Shown here: positions 45,814 to 54,061 of the stretch, piece after piece | Layout: every line of letters begins with the position of its first letter | Numbering within the stretch: the first letter of the stretch is position 1 | Source of the DNA: Streptomyces caelestis | GTDB taxonomy: Bacteria; Actinomycetota; Actinomycetes; Streptomycetales; Streptomycetaceae | NCBI RefSeq assembly: GCF_014205255.1 | Contig: NZ_JACHNE010000001.1 | Coordinates: 3,162,001-3,226,000, forward strand | Length of the DNA stretch: 64,000 nt | Direction of reading: 5' to 3' | Notes under the pieces: model-generated | Databases searched by the model: none | What the model was told of the DNA's origin: nothing | What the model saw: the letters and a program-made list of their open reading frames with translations, nothing else | Translations under genes and position numbers: made by a program

Positions 45814-46793
45814 GCGCGCCGCTCCTTCCGGAAGGTGGCGATCAAGTACGGGATGATCACTGCGAGCGAGATCACGAGCAGGACGACGGCGATGGCGGAG
45901 CCGTATCCGATCCGGCTGGACTCGCCGATGATGTTGTTGGTCACCAGGATCGACAGCAGTTCGGTGCCCTGGGCGCCCTTGTTGAAGACGAAGACCAGGT
46001 CGAAGGCGCGCAGGGCCTCGATGATCGTGACGACCAGCACGACGGTGTTGGTGGGCCGCAGGGTCGGGAAGACGACGTTCTTGAACGTCTGCCACTCGTT
46101 GGCGCCGTCCAGCGCGGAGGCCTCGCGCAGGGCGGGGTCGACGCTCTTCAGACCGGCCAGGTACAGGATCATCATGTAGCCGGCGTGCCGCCACGAGGCG
46201 GCGACCAGGATGGCCCAGAGGTTGAGGTCCGGGTCGCCGATCCAGTCGATGTAGTGACCGGGCTTGTTGGCGCCGATGAGGCTGTTGATCAGGCCGGTGT
46301 CCGGGTTGTAGACCAGCTGCCAGACGAAGCCGATCACCGCCATCGACACCACGACCGGCAGGAAGAACGCGGTCTGGTAGACGCGGCTGAAGCGGATCTT
46401 CTTGTCCAGCTGCACGGCCAGGAACAGGCCGAAGGGCGTGGGCAGCACGATGAGCACGACGAACCAGATCACGTTGTGCTCGACTGCCGGCCAGAACTGC
46501 GGGTTGTTGGTGAACAGCTCCCGGAAGTTCTGGAGGCCGACCCAGCGGATCGAGTCGAAGCCGATGCCGTCCCAGGTGGTGAAGGCCAGGGCGATGGAGG
46601 CGAGGGCCGTCAGCCACACCAGGGCGACGTGCAGGATGGTCGGCACGCCCGCCATCAGGCCGAGCGTGAGCCGGTCGCGGCGGGTCAGCAGGCGCTGGTG
46701 CCCGTGGGGCACCTTGGCGGGCTTGGCCGTGGGGGCGGACCCCGGAGTCGGCTCGTCGGCCGTCTCCGGGACCTTGGCGGGGGTGGCAGTCAT
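45810..46793 (-). CDS. Sugar ABC transporter permease (MalF-like)
   Basis: 327 residues: ~40-residue Pro/Ala/Lys-rich cytoplasmic lead, then six membrane helices. EAA loop REASALDGANEWQTFKNVVF (about 225-244). Follows the binding-protein gene by 32 bases and overlaps the MalG-like permease start. Same operon as the alpha-galactosidase. Confidence 0.88.
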   Translation of the reverse strand: MTATPAKVPETADEPTPGSAPTAKPAKVPHGHQRLLTRRDRLTLGLMAGVPTILHVALVWLTALASIALAFTTWDGIGFDSIRWVGLQNFRELFTNNPQFWPAVEHNVIWFVVLIVLPTPFGLFLAVQLDKKIRFSRVYQTAFFLPVVVSMAVIGFVWQLVYNPDTGLINSLIGANKPGHYIDWIGDPDLNLWAILVAASWRHAGYMMILYLAGLKSVDPALREASALDGANEWQTFKNVVFPTLRPTNTVVLVVTIIEALRAFDLVFVFNKGAQGTELLSILVTNNIIGESSRIGYGSAIAVVLLVISLAVIIPYLIATFRKERRA

Positions 46794-46825
46794 GTCAGAT
46801 CCGAGTCGTCGAGTCTCCGGTCGGG

Positions 46826-48139
46826 TCACGAGGAGGCGAAGATCGTCTTCTTCTGGCGCTCGATCGACGAGAGGATGCTGTCGACGTTCTTGGGGTTGCG
46901 GACGAAGTTCTGCAGCGCGGGCTGCATCACCGTGGAGGTGAAGTCCGGGCGGGAGTCGCGGTCCATGAACTGCGTCAGGCTCTTCGCGCCGGAGATCATC
47001 TCGTACGCCTTCTTCTGCAGCGGCGTGTACGAGGAGGTGTCGGCCTTGGTGGAGGCGGCCACCACGTTCGGGTCGGACTTGAGGTAGATCTGCTCGGCTT
47101 CCGGGGTGCCCAGGTACTCCAGCAGCTGGGCGGCACCGGCCTTGTTCTTCGGGGCCTTGGAGAGCATGAAGCCGTCGGTCGGCGCCTCGACGGTGTCCTG
47201 GCCGAACTGCGGGTCGATCTCCGGGAAGGCGAAGAAGTCGAGGTCGTCCAGGTCGGCCTTGTTGGTGAACTGCTGGCCGACGAAGGTGCCCAGCAGGTAC
47301 ATACCGGCCTTCTTCGCCACCAGGGTCTGTGCCGCGTCCTGCCAGGTGCGGCCGACCGCGCCCTCCTGGTGGTAGGGCAGGATCTCCGTCCAGTGGTCGA
47401 AGACCTTGCGCACCTTGGCATCGGTCCAGGAGGCCTTGCCCGCCATCAGCTCGACGTGGAAGTCGTAGCCGTTGGTGCGGAAGTTGATCTGGTCGAAGGT
47501 GCCCATCGCGGGCCAGGCGTCCTTGTCGCCGAAGGCGATCGGGACCAGACCGTCCTTCTGCATCCGCTTGCACAGCGCGACGAAGGCGTCCCAGGTGGTC
47601 GGAACCTCGTAGCCGTGCTGGGCGAAAACGCTCTTGCGGTAGAAGACCGCCCACGGGTAGGTGTACAGCGGCACGAAGTAGTACTTGCCGTCCTCGCCCT
47701 TGCTGAGCTTCTTCATCGCCTCAGGGAAGTTCCCGCCGATCTTCTGCCACACGTCGTCGATCGGGGTGGCGAGCTTCTTCGACGCGAAGAACTGCATGCG
47801 GTACCCGGCGAACCAGGTGAACACGTCGTCCGGGGTGCCCTGCAGATACGAGTTGATCTGCTCCTGGAACGTGTTGTGGTCCTTGGTGTTCACGTCGACC
47901 TTGACGCCGGACTTCTTCGTGAAGGCGGCGTAGATCTCGGCGAACGCCTTCTTCGGCACCGCGTCCGAGGAGTTCGAGCCGAGGCTGACCGTCTTCGGGT
48001 CGGCGGCCGTACCGCTGCCGCCGCAGGCGCTCAGCAGGGGGATGCCGGCGCCGAGCAGGGTCGCGCCGCCTATGCCGCGCAGCAGGGTGCGGCGGCTGGG
48101 AGCGGAGAAGGAGAGTCCGGAGGGGGCGAGGTCGTGCAT
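46826..48139 (-). CDS. Sugar ABC transporter substrate-binding lipoprotein
   Basis: 437 residues with twin-arginine-like signal SRRTLLRGIGG and lipobox LLSAC (Cys39). Type 1 sugar-binding fold: VFYRKSVFAQHGYEVPTTWD, ALCKRMQKDGLVPIAFGD, APTDGFMLSKAPKNKAGAAQ. ATG 48139 follows AGGAG. First gene of the importer/alpha-galactosidase operon; no regulator gene lies beside it. The 219-base region upstream (48140-48358) is AT-richer around 48180-48290 and likely holds the promoter, but I could not fix -35/-10 boxes. Confidence 0.9.
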   Translation of the reverse strand: MHDLAPSGLSFSAPSRRTLLRGIGGATLLGAGIPLLSACGGSGTAADPKTVSLGSNSSDAVPKKAFAEIYAAFTKKSGVKVDVNTKDHNTFQEQINSYLQGTPDDVFTWFAGYRMQFFASKKLATPIDDVWQKIGGNFPEAMKKLSKGEDGKYYFVPLYTYPWAVFYRKSVFAQHGYEVPTTWDAFVALCKRMQKDGLVPIAFGDKDAWPAMGTFDQINFRTNGYDFHVELMAGKASWTDAKVRKVFDHWTEILPYHQEGAVGRTWQDAAQTLVAKKAGMYLLGTFVGQQFTNKADLDDLDFFAFPEIDPQFGQDTVEAPTDGFMLSKAPKNKAGAAQLLEYLGTPEAEQIYLKSDPNVVAASTKADTSSYTPLQKKAYEMISGAKSLTQFMDRDSRPDFTSTVMQPALQNFVRNPKNVDSILSSIERQKKTIFASS

Positions 48140-48358
48140 GAACGGCTCCTGAGGCAGGGTTCGGTCACGAGGGTGTGGCGTGAAATCCAGTCTTAATCGA
48201 CCAGAAATCAACTTGACCGAACACGGTGGCGCAATAACAGCTGTATGTCCGGTCATGCGTCAAGGGCCGTCGACTCGATTTGTCGAAACGTGACCGACCC
48301 GTGAGCGCGCACGCTCCCCGGATGGGTGTGAGGCCGGTTGAAGAGGGCCGAAGGCCCG

Positions 48359-49131
48359 TCAGGCGGAGCGGGAGCGGTTGTACGCAGCAACCAGCCTGCC
48401 CGGCCGCCTGCGCCGTACCGGCCCGCGGTGTCCCCTGCTCGCCGGTGCCCGCCCGGCCGGCTGGATCCAGATCCGCACCTCGGTCCCGCCGAGCACCGAG
48501 GAGCCGATCCGTACGTCCCCGCCGGTCGACTCCGCGAGCCGGCGCACGATGTCCAGGCCGAGCCCGGTCGAGCCGTCGCTCCCGGAGCCGCGGCCCCGCG
48601 CCATCGCGGCCTCCGGGTCGGGTATGCCGGGGCCCGCGTCGGACACGAGGACGATCACCGCGTCCTCGCCGTTGTGCAGGTCGACCGCGAAGGCGGTGCC
48701 CTCCGGGTGTGCCGGAAGACGTTGCCGAGCAGGGCGTCGAGCGCGGCGGCCAGGTCGGCGCGGGCCACGGGTATGCGCACCGGCCGGTCGGCCCCGGCCA
48801 CCCGCCACTTGCGGCCCTCGTCCTCCGCGAGCGCCGACCAGAACGCCATCCGCTCCCGCACCACCTCGGCCGCGTCGCACCCGGCGCCCGGACCGGCCGC
48901 GGCCGTCTGCGGCTTGGCCTCCCGGGCCGTACGGATGATGGTGTCGACCTCGCGCTCCAGCTGCTCGACCGCGCTCCGGGTCTGCTCGGCGGCCGGTCCC
49001 TCGCCGAGCGAGGCGGTGTTGAGACGCAGCACGGTCAGGGGCGTGCGCAGCCGGTGGGAGAGGTCGGCCGCCAGCTCCCGTTCGCTCGCCAGCAGTTGGA
49101 CGAGGCACGACGGACCGCCGCGCGTGGAGAT
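48359..49131 (-). pseudogene. Truncated, frameshifted sensor histidine kinase
   Basis: Reads LASERELAADLSHRLRTPLT, then VLRLNTASLGE, the phospho-acceptor H-box with its His in SHRLRTPL, then LLGNVFRHT of the ATPase N-box. At about 48712 the frame breaks: restoring one missing C in a CCC run gives HTPEGTAFAVDLHNGEDAVI, SDAGPGIPDPEAAMARG and GLGLDIVRRLAES, the G1 and G2 boxes, in another frame. Upstream, a stop precedes SCLVQLL near 49135, so the sensor domain and start are absent. No partner response regulator is adjacent. Sequencing error could explain the shift, but not the missing N-terminus. Confidence 0.75.
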
Positions 49132-49157
49132 CGGGACCTACCGAGTGCCGTACGGGC

Positions 49158-50027
49158 TCACCGGAACACCGACGCGGGCGGCGCGGGGGACGCCACCGCC
49201 GCGATGTCCGTGACGGGTGCGGCCCCGCCGGTGAAGTCGGTGAGCGTCCGTCCGTGCTCGACCCGGCCGGGATGCGGGTCGGAGGCGGCACGCCGGGTCA
49301 GTTCGGCGACGGGCAGCGGCTGGTCGGCTGCGACCAGGACGGCGTTCCCGAAGCGCTTGCCGCGCAGCACCGTCGGGTCGGCGACCAGCGCGAGCTGCTC
49401 GAAACGGGCGGCGGCGGTGGCGATCTGGCCGCGCAGGTGGGCGAGCGGCGGCCCGTCGGCGAGGTTGGCGGCGTAGACCCCGCCGGTCTTCAGGGCCCTG
49501 CGTACGTCGTCGAGGAACTCGGTCGAGGTCAGGTGGGCCGGTGTCCGGGCCCCGCTGAACACATCGGTGATGACCAGGTCGGCCCAGCCGTCCGGCACCT
49601 TGGCGAGCCCTTCGCGGGCATCGACGGACCGCACCCGGATGCGCGCGTTCGGGTCCAACGGCAGCTCCCGGCGGACCAGTTGCACCAGGCGGGCGTCCCG
49701 TTCGACGACCTGCTGCGTGGAGCGGGGCCGGGTCGCGGCGACGTACCGGGCGAGGGTGAACGCGCCACCGCCGAGGTGCACGGCGTGCACAGGCCTGCCC
49801 GCCTGGGCGACGAGGTCGATGACGTGCCCGAGCCGGCGCTGGTACTCGAAGGACAGGTAGGCCGGATCGTCCAGGTCGACGTGCGACTGCGGGGCCCCGT
49901 CGATGACCAGGGTCCAGGCCCGGGCCCGCTCGCGGTCGGGGATCAGCTCGGCGAGCCCGCCGTCGACGCTCTCGACGACGGCCTCCGCGCCGGCCTGCCT
50001 GCGCCGACCGCTCCTGGACTTTCCCAT
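49158..50027 (-). CDS. Spermidine synthase-like (SpeE-type) protein
   Basis: 289 residues. Rossmann methyltransferase-like fold of the aminopropyltransferase group: RPVHAVHLGGGAFTLARYVA near 79-98 (glycine loop), VVERDARLVQLVRRELPLDP, and ADLVITDVFSGARTPAHLTS near 155. The polyamine-binding Asp pairs of true spermidine synthases are not clearly all present, and many actinobacterial proteins of this type have unknown substrate. ATG 50027. Between it and the next genes lie a 9-C run and short direct repeats. Confidence 0.75.
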   Translation of the reverse strand: MGKSRSGRRRQAGAEAVVESVDGGLAELIPDRERARAWTLVIDGAPQSHVDLDDPAYLSFEYQRRLGHVIDLVAQAGRPVHAVHLGGGAFTLARYVAATRPRSTQQVVERDARLVQLVRRELPLDPNARIRVRSVDAREGLAKVPDGWADLVITDVFSGARTPAHLTSTEFLDDVRRALKTGGVYAANLADGPPLAHLRGQIATAAARFEQLALVADPTVLRGKRFGNAVLVAADQPLPVAELTRRAASDPHPGRVEHGRTLTDFTGGAAPVTDIAAVASPAPPASVFR

Positions 50028-50094
50028 GGGGCCATTATCGCGGCTGGGCTGCTAAGCAGGGCGTACGCACCCCCCCCCGGGCGACGGCGCCCCC

Positions 50095-50132
50095 GCGGGC
50101 GTCAGCACCTCGGGGCGGGCGTCAGCGCCTCG
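50095..50132. repeat. Two direct repeats in the intergenic region
   Basis: GCGGGCGTCAGCACCTCG (50095-50112) and GCGGGCGTCAGCGCCTCG (50115-50132) differ by one base. A C-rich run of nine precedes them at 50070-50078. Possibly a small tandem duplication; no regulatory meaning is evident. Confidence 0.5.
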
Positions 50133-50168
50133 CAGGCGCCGGTTGGTTCCTCCTCGGGCGCCGGCACC

Positions 50169-50564
50169 TCAGCGGCAGCTGTCCGCCGCCTTGATCGTCC
50201 GGGCCGCTTCCCCGAGGGCCTTGCGCAGCACCGCGGGGTCCGTCGCGAGGTGCGCCTCCCCGGGCGGCAGCAGCCAGTCCGAGCCCTCCACCGGGGGTTC
50301 GGGGGCCAGGATCAGTCCGCGTCCGTCGGTCTGCGTGCATGTGCTCCCCGGCACGTCCCACGCCGCGGCCGTCCCCGGCGGCACGAGGAAGCCCAGCGTG
50401 CCACCGCCGTCGTCGTGCAGTACGGGCCCGACCGCTTCACCGGTCCCGCGCCGCAGGATGTCGACCGCCTCCAGCCCCTGCCGCGCCGGCACCGTCACGA
50501 CATCGCAGCCGGCCGGCGGTGTACTCGCCGGTGTACGAGGATCGTTGATCTGGCTGGTCTCCAT
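50169..50564 (-). CDS. Small conserved protein, possibly a reduced PrimPol-like domain
   Basis: 131 residues. Contains GPVLHDDGGGTLGFLVPPGT, then RGLILAPEPPVEGSDWLLPP, a pattern reminiscent of the N-terminal bifunctional primase/polymerase-like proteins common in streptomycetes (GRGLxxAPPxxxxxxxWLRPP). Catalytic acidic residues of true PrimPols are not seen, so function is unknown. ATG 50564 has GGAGG upstream. Divergent from the HTH/TPR regulator gene at 50862. Confidence 0.6.
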   Translation of the reverse strand: METSQINDPRTPASTPPAGCDVVTVPARQGLEAVDILRRGTGEAVGPVLHDDGGGTLGFLVPPGTAAAWDVPGSTCTQTDGRGLILAPEPPVEGSDWLLPPGEAHLATDPAVLRKALGEAARTIKAADSCR

Positions 50565-50861
50565 CCCGGCCTCCACCACGGAACCCCTGCTTGGACGAGC
50601 GGTCGGGAGTCGGGGGCCTCCCGGTCCACAGCGTTCAACGCGGCAGACCGTCAACGGCTACGGCGGAAGTCAGCCGCAAAGGATGGCAGTTCATGGCAGA
50701 TCACGGAGGAGATATCCGGTTTGTAGTCAAACTCAGCGTGAGGACTCCGGCACAGCAGGTACGTTCTTGCCCGCCGGTCACGGGGAAGAACATACGGGAC
50801 AATGTGTACAACTCACCCCGAACCCGGCATGGTTCGACGGTTCGCACGAGAGGACCCGGCC

Positions 50862-52313
50862 ATGGCGTCGTCAACGGTGACCTCGTCTCAACCCAACCGG
50901 CCGCCACGGCCCAACCTCGCCTTCCGGCAGCTGCGCGGACAGCGCTCACCGGCCGAGTTCGCCGCGGCGATCCGCCGGGCCGCCCTGGAGATCGGCGAGC
51001 AGGTCAGCTGTGACGCGCGGTACATCGGCCGGGTCGAGGCGGGCGAGATCCGCTGTCCGAACTACGCATACGAACGGGTGTTCTTGCACATGTTCCCTGG
51101 CCGCATGCTCACCGACCTGGGGTTCGCGCCCCGCTCTGCGGTACGCGGACGCCGGGCGCGCGACACCGAGGACGCGCCCCTGACGCGCACCGCGAACCCG
51201 GCGAACGCCACGAGTGAGACCAGCGGGGCCTGCGAGCCGTATGAAACGCAGAACCCGTACGACCCGTACCACCCGCACGACACCTACGAGGAGAGCGACG
51301 TGCTGCGTCGCGCATTCATGACCGGCGGGGGCGCCACGCTGGCCGCCGCCTCGCTGGGGCCCGTCGGCCTCGCCCTCGACGCCGCGGCGGCACAGCGCCC
51401 CGCGCGCCGCGCCGGGGCGAATGACGCGGGCGCCCTGGAAGAAGCCGTCCGCCGCATCCGGCTGCTCGACGACCGGCACGGGGCCGACGGCCTCTACCGC
51501 CGTGCGGCCGCCCCGCTGCGTGCCGCCTACGCCCTGCTCGACGCCGGTACGACCCGGCAGACGACGGCGGACCGGCTCTACTCGGGCGCCGGTGAACTGG
51601 CCATCTCCGTGGGCTGGCTGGCCCACGACTCCGGACGCTTCGACGACGCCCGCTCCCACTACGCGGAGGCGCTGGCGACCGCCCGGATGACGGACGATCC
51701 GGGTCTGGAGGCGCACGCCTTCTGCAACACGGCCTTCCTCGCGCGCGACGCGGGCCGGCCGCGCGAGGCGGTCCGGGCCGCCCAGGCCGCACAGCGCGCC
51801 GCCCGGCCCGTGGGCTCGGCCCGGCTGATGTCGCTGCTCGCGCTGCGTGAGGCGGGCGGCTGGGCGGGCCTCGCCGACCGCGTCGGCTGCGAGCAGTCGC
51901 TGGCCCGGGCGCAGGCCTTCTTCGACCGGGGCCCCTCGGACGACGACCCCGAGTGGATGAGCTTCTACGGGGAGGCCGAACTGGAGGGTCTGGAGGCGCA
52001 GTGCTGGTCCACGCTCGGCGACTGGCCCCGGGCCGCACGGCACGCGCGGCGGGCGGCGGAGCTGCAGGATCCGCACTTCACGCGCAACATCGCGCTGTAC
52101 ACGGCGGAGCTGGCGGACGACCTCGCGCGGGGCGGGCGACCGGACGAGGCCGCCGTGGCGGGGATGCGGGTGCTGGACCTGCTGGAGGAGGTCCAGTCGT
52201 CCCGGATCCAGACGATGCTGGCGGCTACGGCGCGGGTGTTGTCACCCCACCGGCGGGCGTCCGGGGTATGGGCGTTCCTGGAGAGACACGCGTCGTTGCC
52301 GCGGACGGTGTGA
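50862..52313 (+). CDS. HTH/TPR regulator, NsdA-like
   Basis: 483 residues. N-terminal lambda-repressor-like helix-turn-helix (LAFRQLRGQRSPAEFAAAIR, DARYIGRVEAGEIRCPNYAY, about 16-70), a Tyr/Pro/Asp-rich linker, a hydrophobic segment FMTGGGATLAAASLGPVGLA near 150-170, then TPR-type helical pairs over the C-terminal half (AVRAAQAAQRAARPVGSARL; HARRAAELQDPHFTRNIALY). This architecture matches the NsdA/NsdB type regulators of streptomycete development and antibiotic production. ATG 50862 follows GAGAGGA; ATGs upstream would also extend it. Targets unknown. Confidence 0.75.
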   Translation: MASSTVTSSQPNRPPRPNLAFRQLRGQRSPAEFAAAIRRAALEIGEQVSCDARYIGRVEAGEIRCPNYAYERVFLHMFPGRMLTDLGFAPRSAVRGRRARDTEDAPLTRTANPANATSETSGACEPYETQNPYDPYHPHDTYEESDVLRRAFMTGGGATLAAASLGPVGLALDAAAAQRPARRAGANDAGALEEAVRRIRLLDDRHGADGLYRRAAAPLRAAYALLDAGTTRQTTADRLYSGAGELAISVGWLAHDSGRFDDARSHYAEALATARMTDDPGLEAHAFCNTAFLARDAGRPREAVRAAQAAQRAARPVGSARLMSLLALREAGGWAGLADRVGCEQSLARAQAFFDRGPSDDDPEWMSFYGEAELEGLEAQCWSTLGDWPRAARHARRAAELQDPHFTRNIALYTAELADDLARGGRPDEAAVAGMRVLDLLEEVQSSRIQTMLAATARVLSPHRRASGVWAFLERHASLPRTV

Positions 52314-52323
52314 ACGCCCTCGG

Positions 52324-52917
52324 CTACACGAGGTGCCCGAGATCGTTCCAGCTCTCGATCGCCGGCTCCCCGTACGCCCATCCCAGCACCGACAGTGACG
52401 TCGGATTCAGTCGTATCCGCGCCGCGAAGTCGATCGGCAGTCCGAGCCACCGCGCCCCGATGGAGCGCAGGATGTGCCCGTGGGCGAAGACCAGGACGTC
52501 CCGGTCCTCGGCACGCGCCCAGGAGACCACCTCGTCGGCCCGGGCCGTCATCTCCGCGAGCGTCTCGCCCTCGGGGACACCGTCACGCCAGATGAGCCAG
52601 CCGGGCCGGACGGCCTGGATGTCCGCCGGGGTCATGCCCTCGTACGCCCCGTAGTCCCACTCCAGCAACGCGTCCCACGCACGCGCGCGGTCGCCGAAGC
52701 CGGCCAGTTCGCACGTCTCACGCGCGCGTGCGAGCGGGCTGGTGCGCACCTCGACGCCGGGCAGGCCGTCGTACGGCGCCCGGTGCAGGCGCTCGCCGAG
52801 CAGCTTGGCCCCGCGCCGGCCCTCCTCCAAAAGCGGCACGTCCGTCCTGCCGGTGTGCTTGCCGGACAGTGACCACTCGGTCTGTCCGTGGCGGGCCAGC
52901 AGGATGCGCGGAGCCAT
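52324..52917 (-). CDS. Histidine phosphatase (phosphoglycerate mutase-like)
   Basis: 197 residues, branch-1 histidine phosphatase fold. Catalytic RHG motif is [10 protein letters not shown] (His10); second conserved pieces are [14 protein letters not shown] and [16 protein letters not shown] with the second catalytic His. Small soluble size and absence of mutase insertion loops suggest a phosphatase on a small phosphate ester, not a true phosphoglycerate mutase. Converges on the HTH/TPR gene with 10 bases between. Confidence 0.88.
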   Translation of the reverse strand: MAPRILLARHGQTEWSLSGKHTGRTDVPLLEEGRRGAKLLGERLHRAPYDGLPGVEVRTSPLARARETCELAGFGDRARAWDALLEWDYGAYEGMTPADIQAVRPGWLIWRDGVPEGETLAEMTARADEVVSWARAEDRDVLVFAHGHILRSIGARWLGLPIDFAARIRLNPTSLSVLGWAYGEPAIESWNDLGHLV

Positions 52918-53107
52918 GGGGGACCTTTCCGGAAGAAAAACGCGAGCGGAACTCCTCCATCATCGCGCACGCTGGTCGCGGGCAACCCGGGGGGCGATCT
53001 CAGCGTCTTTGAGGTCCGGGGGCGCCCCCAGGGCGCGCACGTACACCGTAAAGTGGCACGACCGACCGGCCGGGCGCCGCGTGACGACGAAGGGGGAGGG
53101 CGATCGG

Positions 53108-54061
53108 ATGCCGCACACCGAGGCACCGGGCACCGAGGCGGCCCCTGCGCTCCGCCTGCGCTGGTGGACGGAGCTGCCGCTGATCCTGCTGGTGTACGCG
53201 TGCTACACGGCGGGCCGGCTCCTCGCCCGGGGCGACGTCTCCGGTGCGGTCGACAACGGCCTGGCGCTGCTGCGCGCCGAGAAGGCCCTGTATCTCAACT
53301 TCGAGCACCCGCTCAACCGCCTCTTCACCCGCGAGGCCTGGATAGGCATACCGGCGGACTTCTGGTATGCGTCGCTGCACTACCTGGTCACGCCGGCGAT
53401 CCTCGTGTGGCTCTTCCGCTCCCACGCGGTGCGCTACCGCGCCGAGCGCACGTGGCTGATGACGTCCACCCTCATAGGCCTGGTCGGTTTCACACTGATG
53501 CCGACCTGCCCGCCCCGGCTCCTGAACGCGAGCCACGGCTTCGTGGACACGATGGCCCAGTACAGCTCCTACGGCTGGTGGGGTGGCGCGGCGAGCGCAC
53601 CGCGCGGCATGGGCGGAATGACCAACCAGTACGCGGCGATGCCGAGTCTGCACGTGGGCTGGGCCCTGTGGTGCGGAGTGATGCTGTGGCGCTACGGCGG
53701 TACGCGCACGGCGAAGTTCGCGGGAGTCGCCTACCCGCTGATCACGACGATCGTGGTCATGGGCACCGCCAACCACTACTTCCTCGACGCGCTCGCGGGC
53801 GCGGCCGTCATGGGCGCCGGACTGCTGCTCGCGCCGGTCGTGATGCGCACGGCGGACCGGGTCAAGGCACGGTTCGTGCCGCCTGTCGCTCCGGTCCCGG
53901 CGGCCTCCTCCGCCGCGGGTTCCTCGATTGTCAGTGCCGGATGTCAGACTTCCGCGGGTGAGCGAATTCCACGGCAGCGCGAGTCGCGGTTCGGAGCGGG
54001 AGCCGAGCCGAGTGCCTCCCCCCAGGACGCGGGGGACGGCGCTCCGGCACCGGCTCGCTGA
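53108..54061 (+). CDS. PAP2-type membrane phosphatase/transferase
   Basis: About 317 residues, five to six membrane helices. PAP2 motifs: AAMPSLHVGWALWCG (PSxH, near 181) and TANHYFLDALAGAAVMG (HxxxD, near 224); the first motif KxxxxxxRP appears as TCPPRLLN-type Arg-containing loop near 140. This is the layout of inositol-phosphorylceramide synthase-like and lipid phosphate phosphatases. The last ~45 residues (after about 270) are low-complexity and overlap the next gene by 128 bases, so the native end may be earlier or later. ATG 53108 follows GGGGGAGGG. Confidence 0.8.
   Translation: MPHTEAPGTEAAPALRLRWWTELPLILLVYACYTAGRLLARGDVSGAVDNGLALLRAEKALYLNFEHPLNRLFTREAWIGIPADFWYASLHYLVTPAILVWLFRSHAVRYRAERTWLMTSTLIGLVGFTLMPTCPPRLLNASHGFVDTMAQYSSYGWWGGAASAPRGMGGMTNQYAAMPSLHVGWALWCGVMLWRYGGTRTAKFAGVAYPLITTIVVMGTANHYFLDALAGAAVMGAGLLLAPVVMRTADRVKARFVPPVAPVPAASSAAGSSIVSAGCQTSAGERIPRQRESRFGAGAEPSASPQDAGDGAPAPAR

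Noticed and set aside
52324..52917. Glycolytic phosphoglycerate mutase
   Set aside because: The protein is too short and lacks the insertion loops of cofactor-dependent mutases; a generic histidine phosphatase is better supported.
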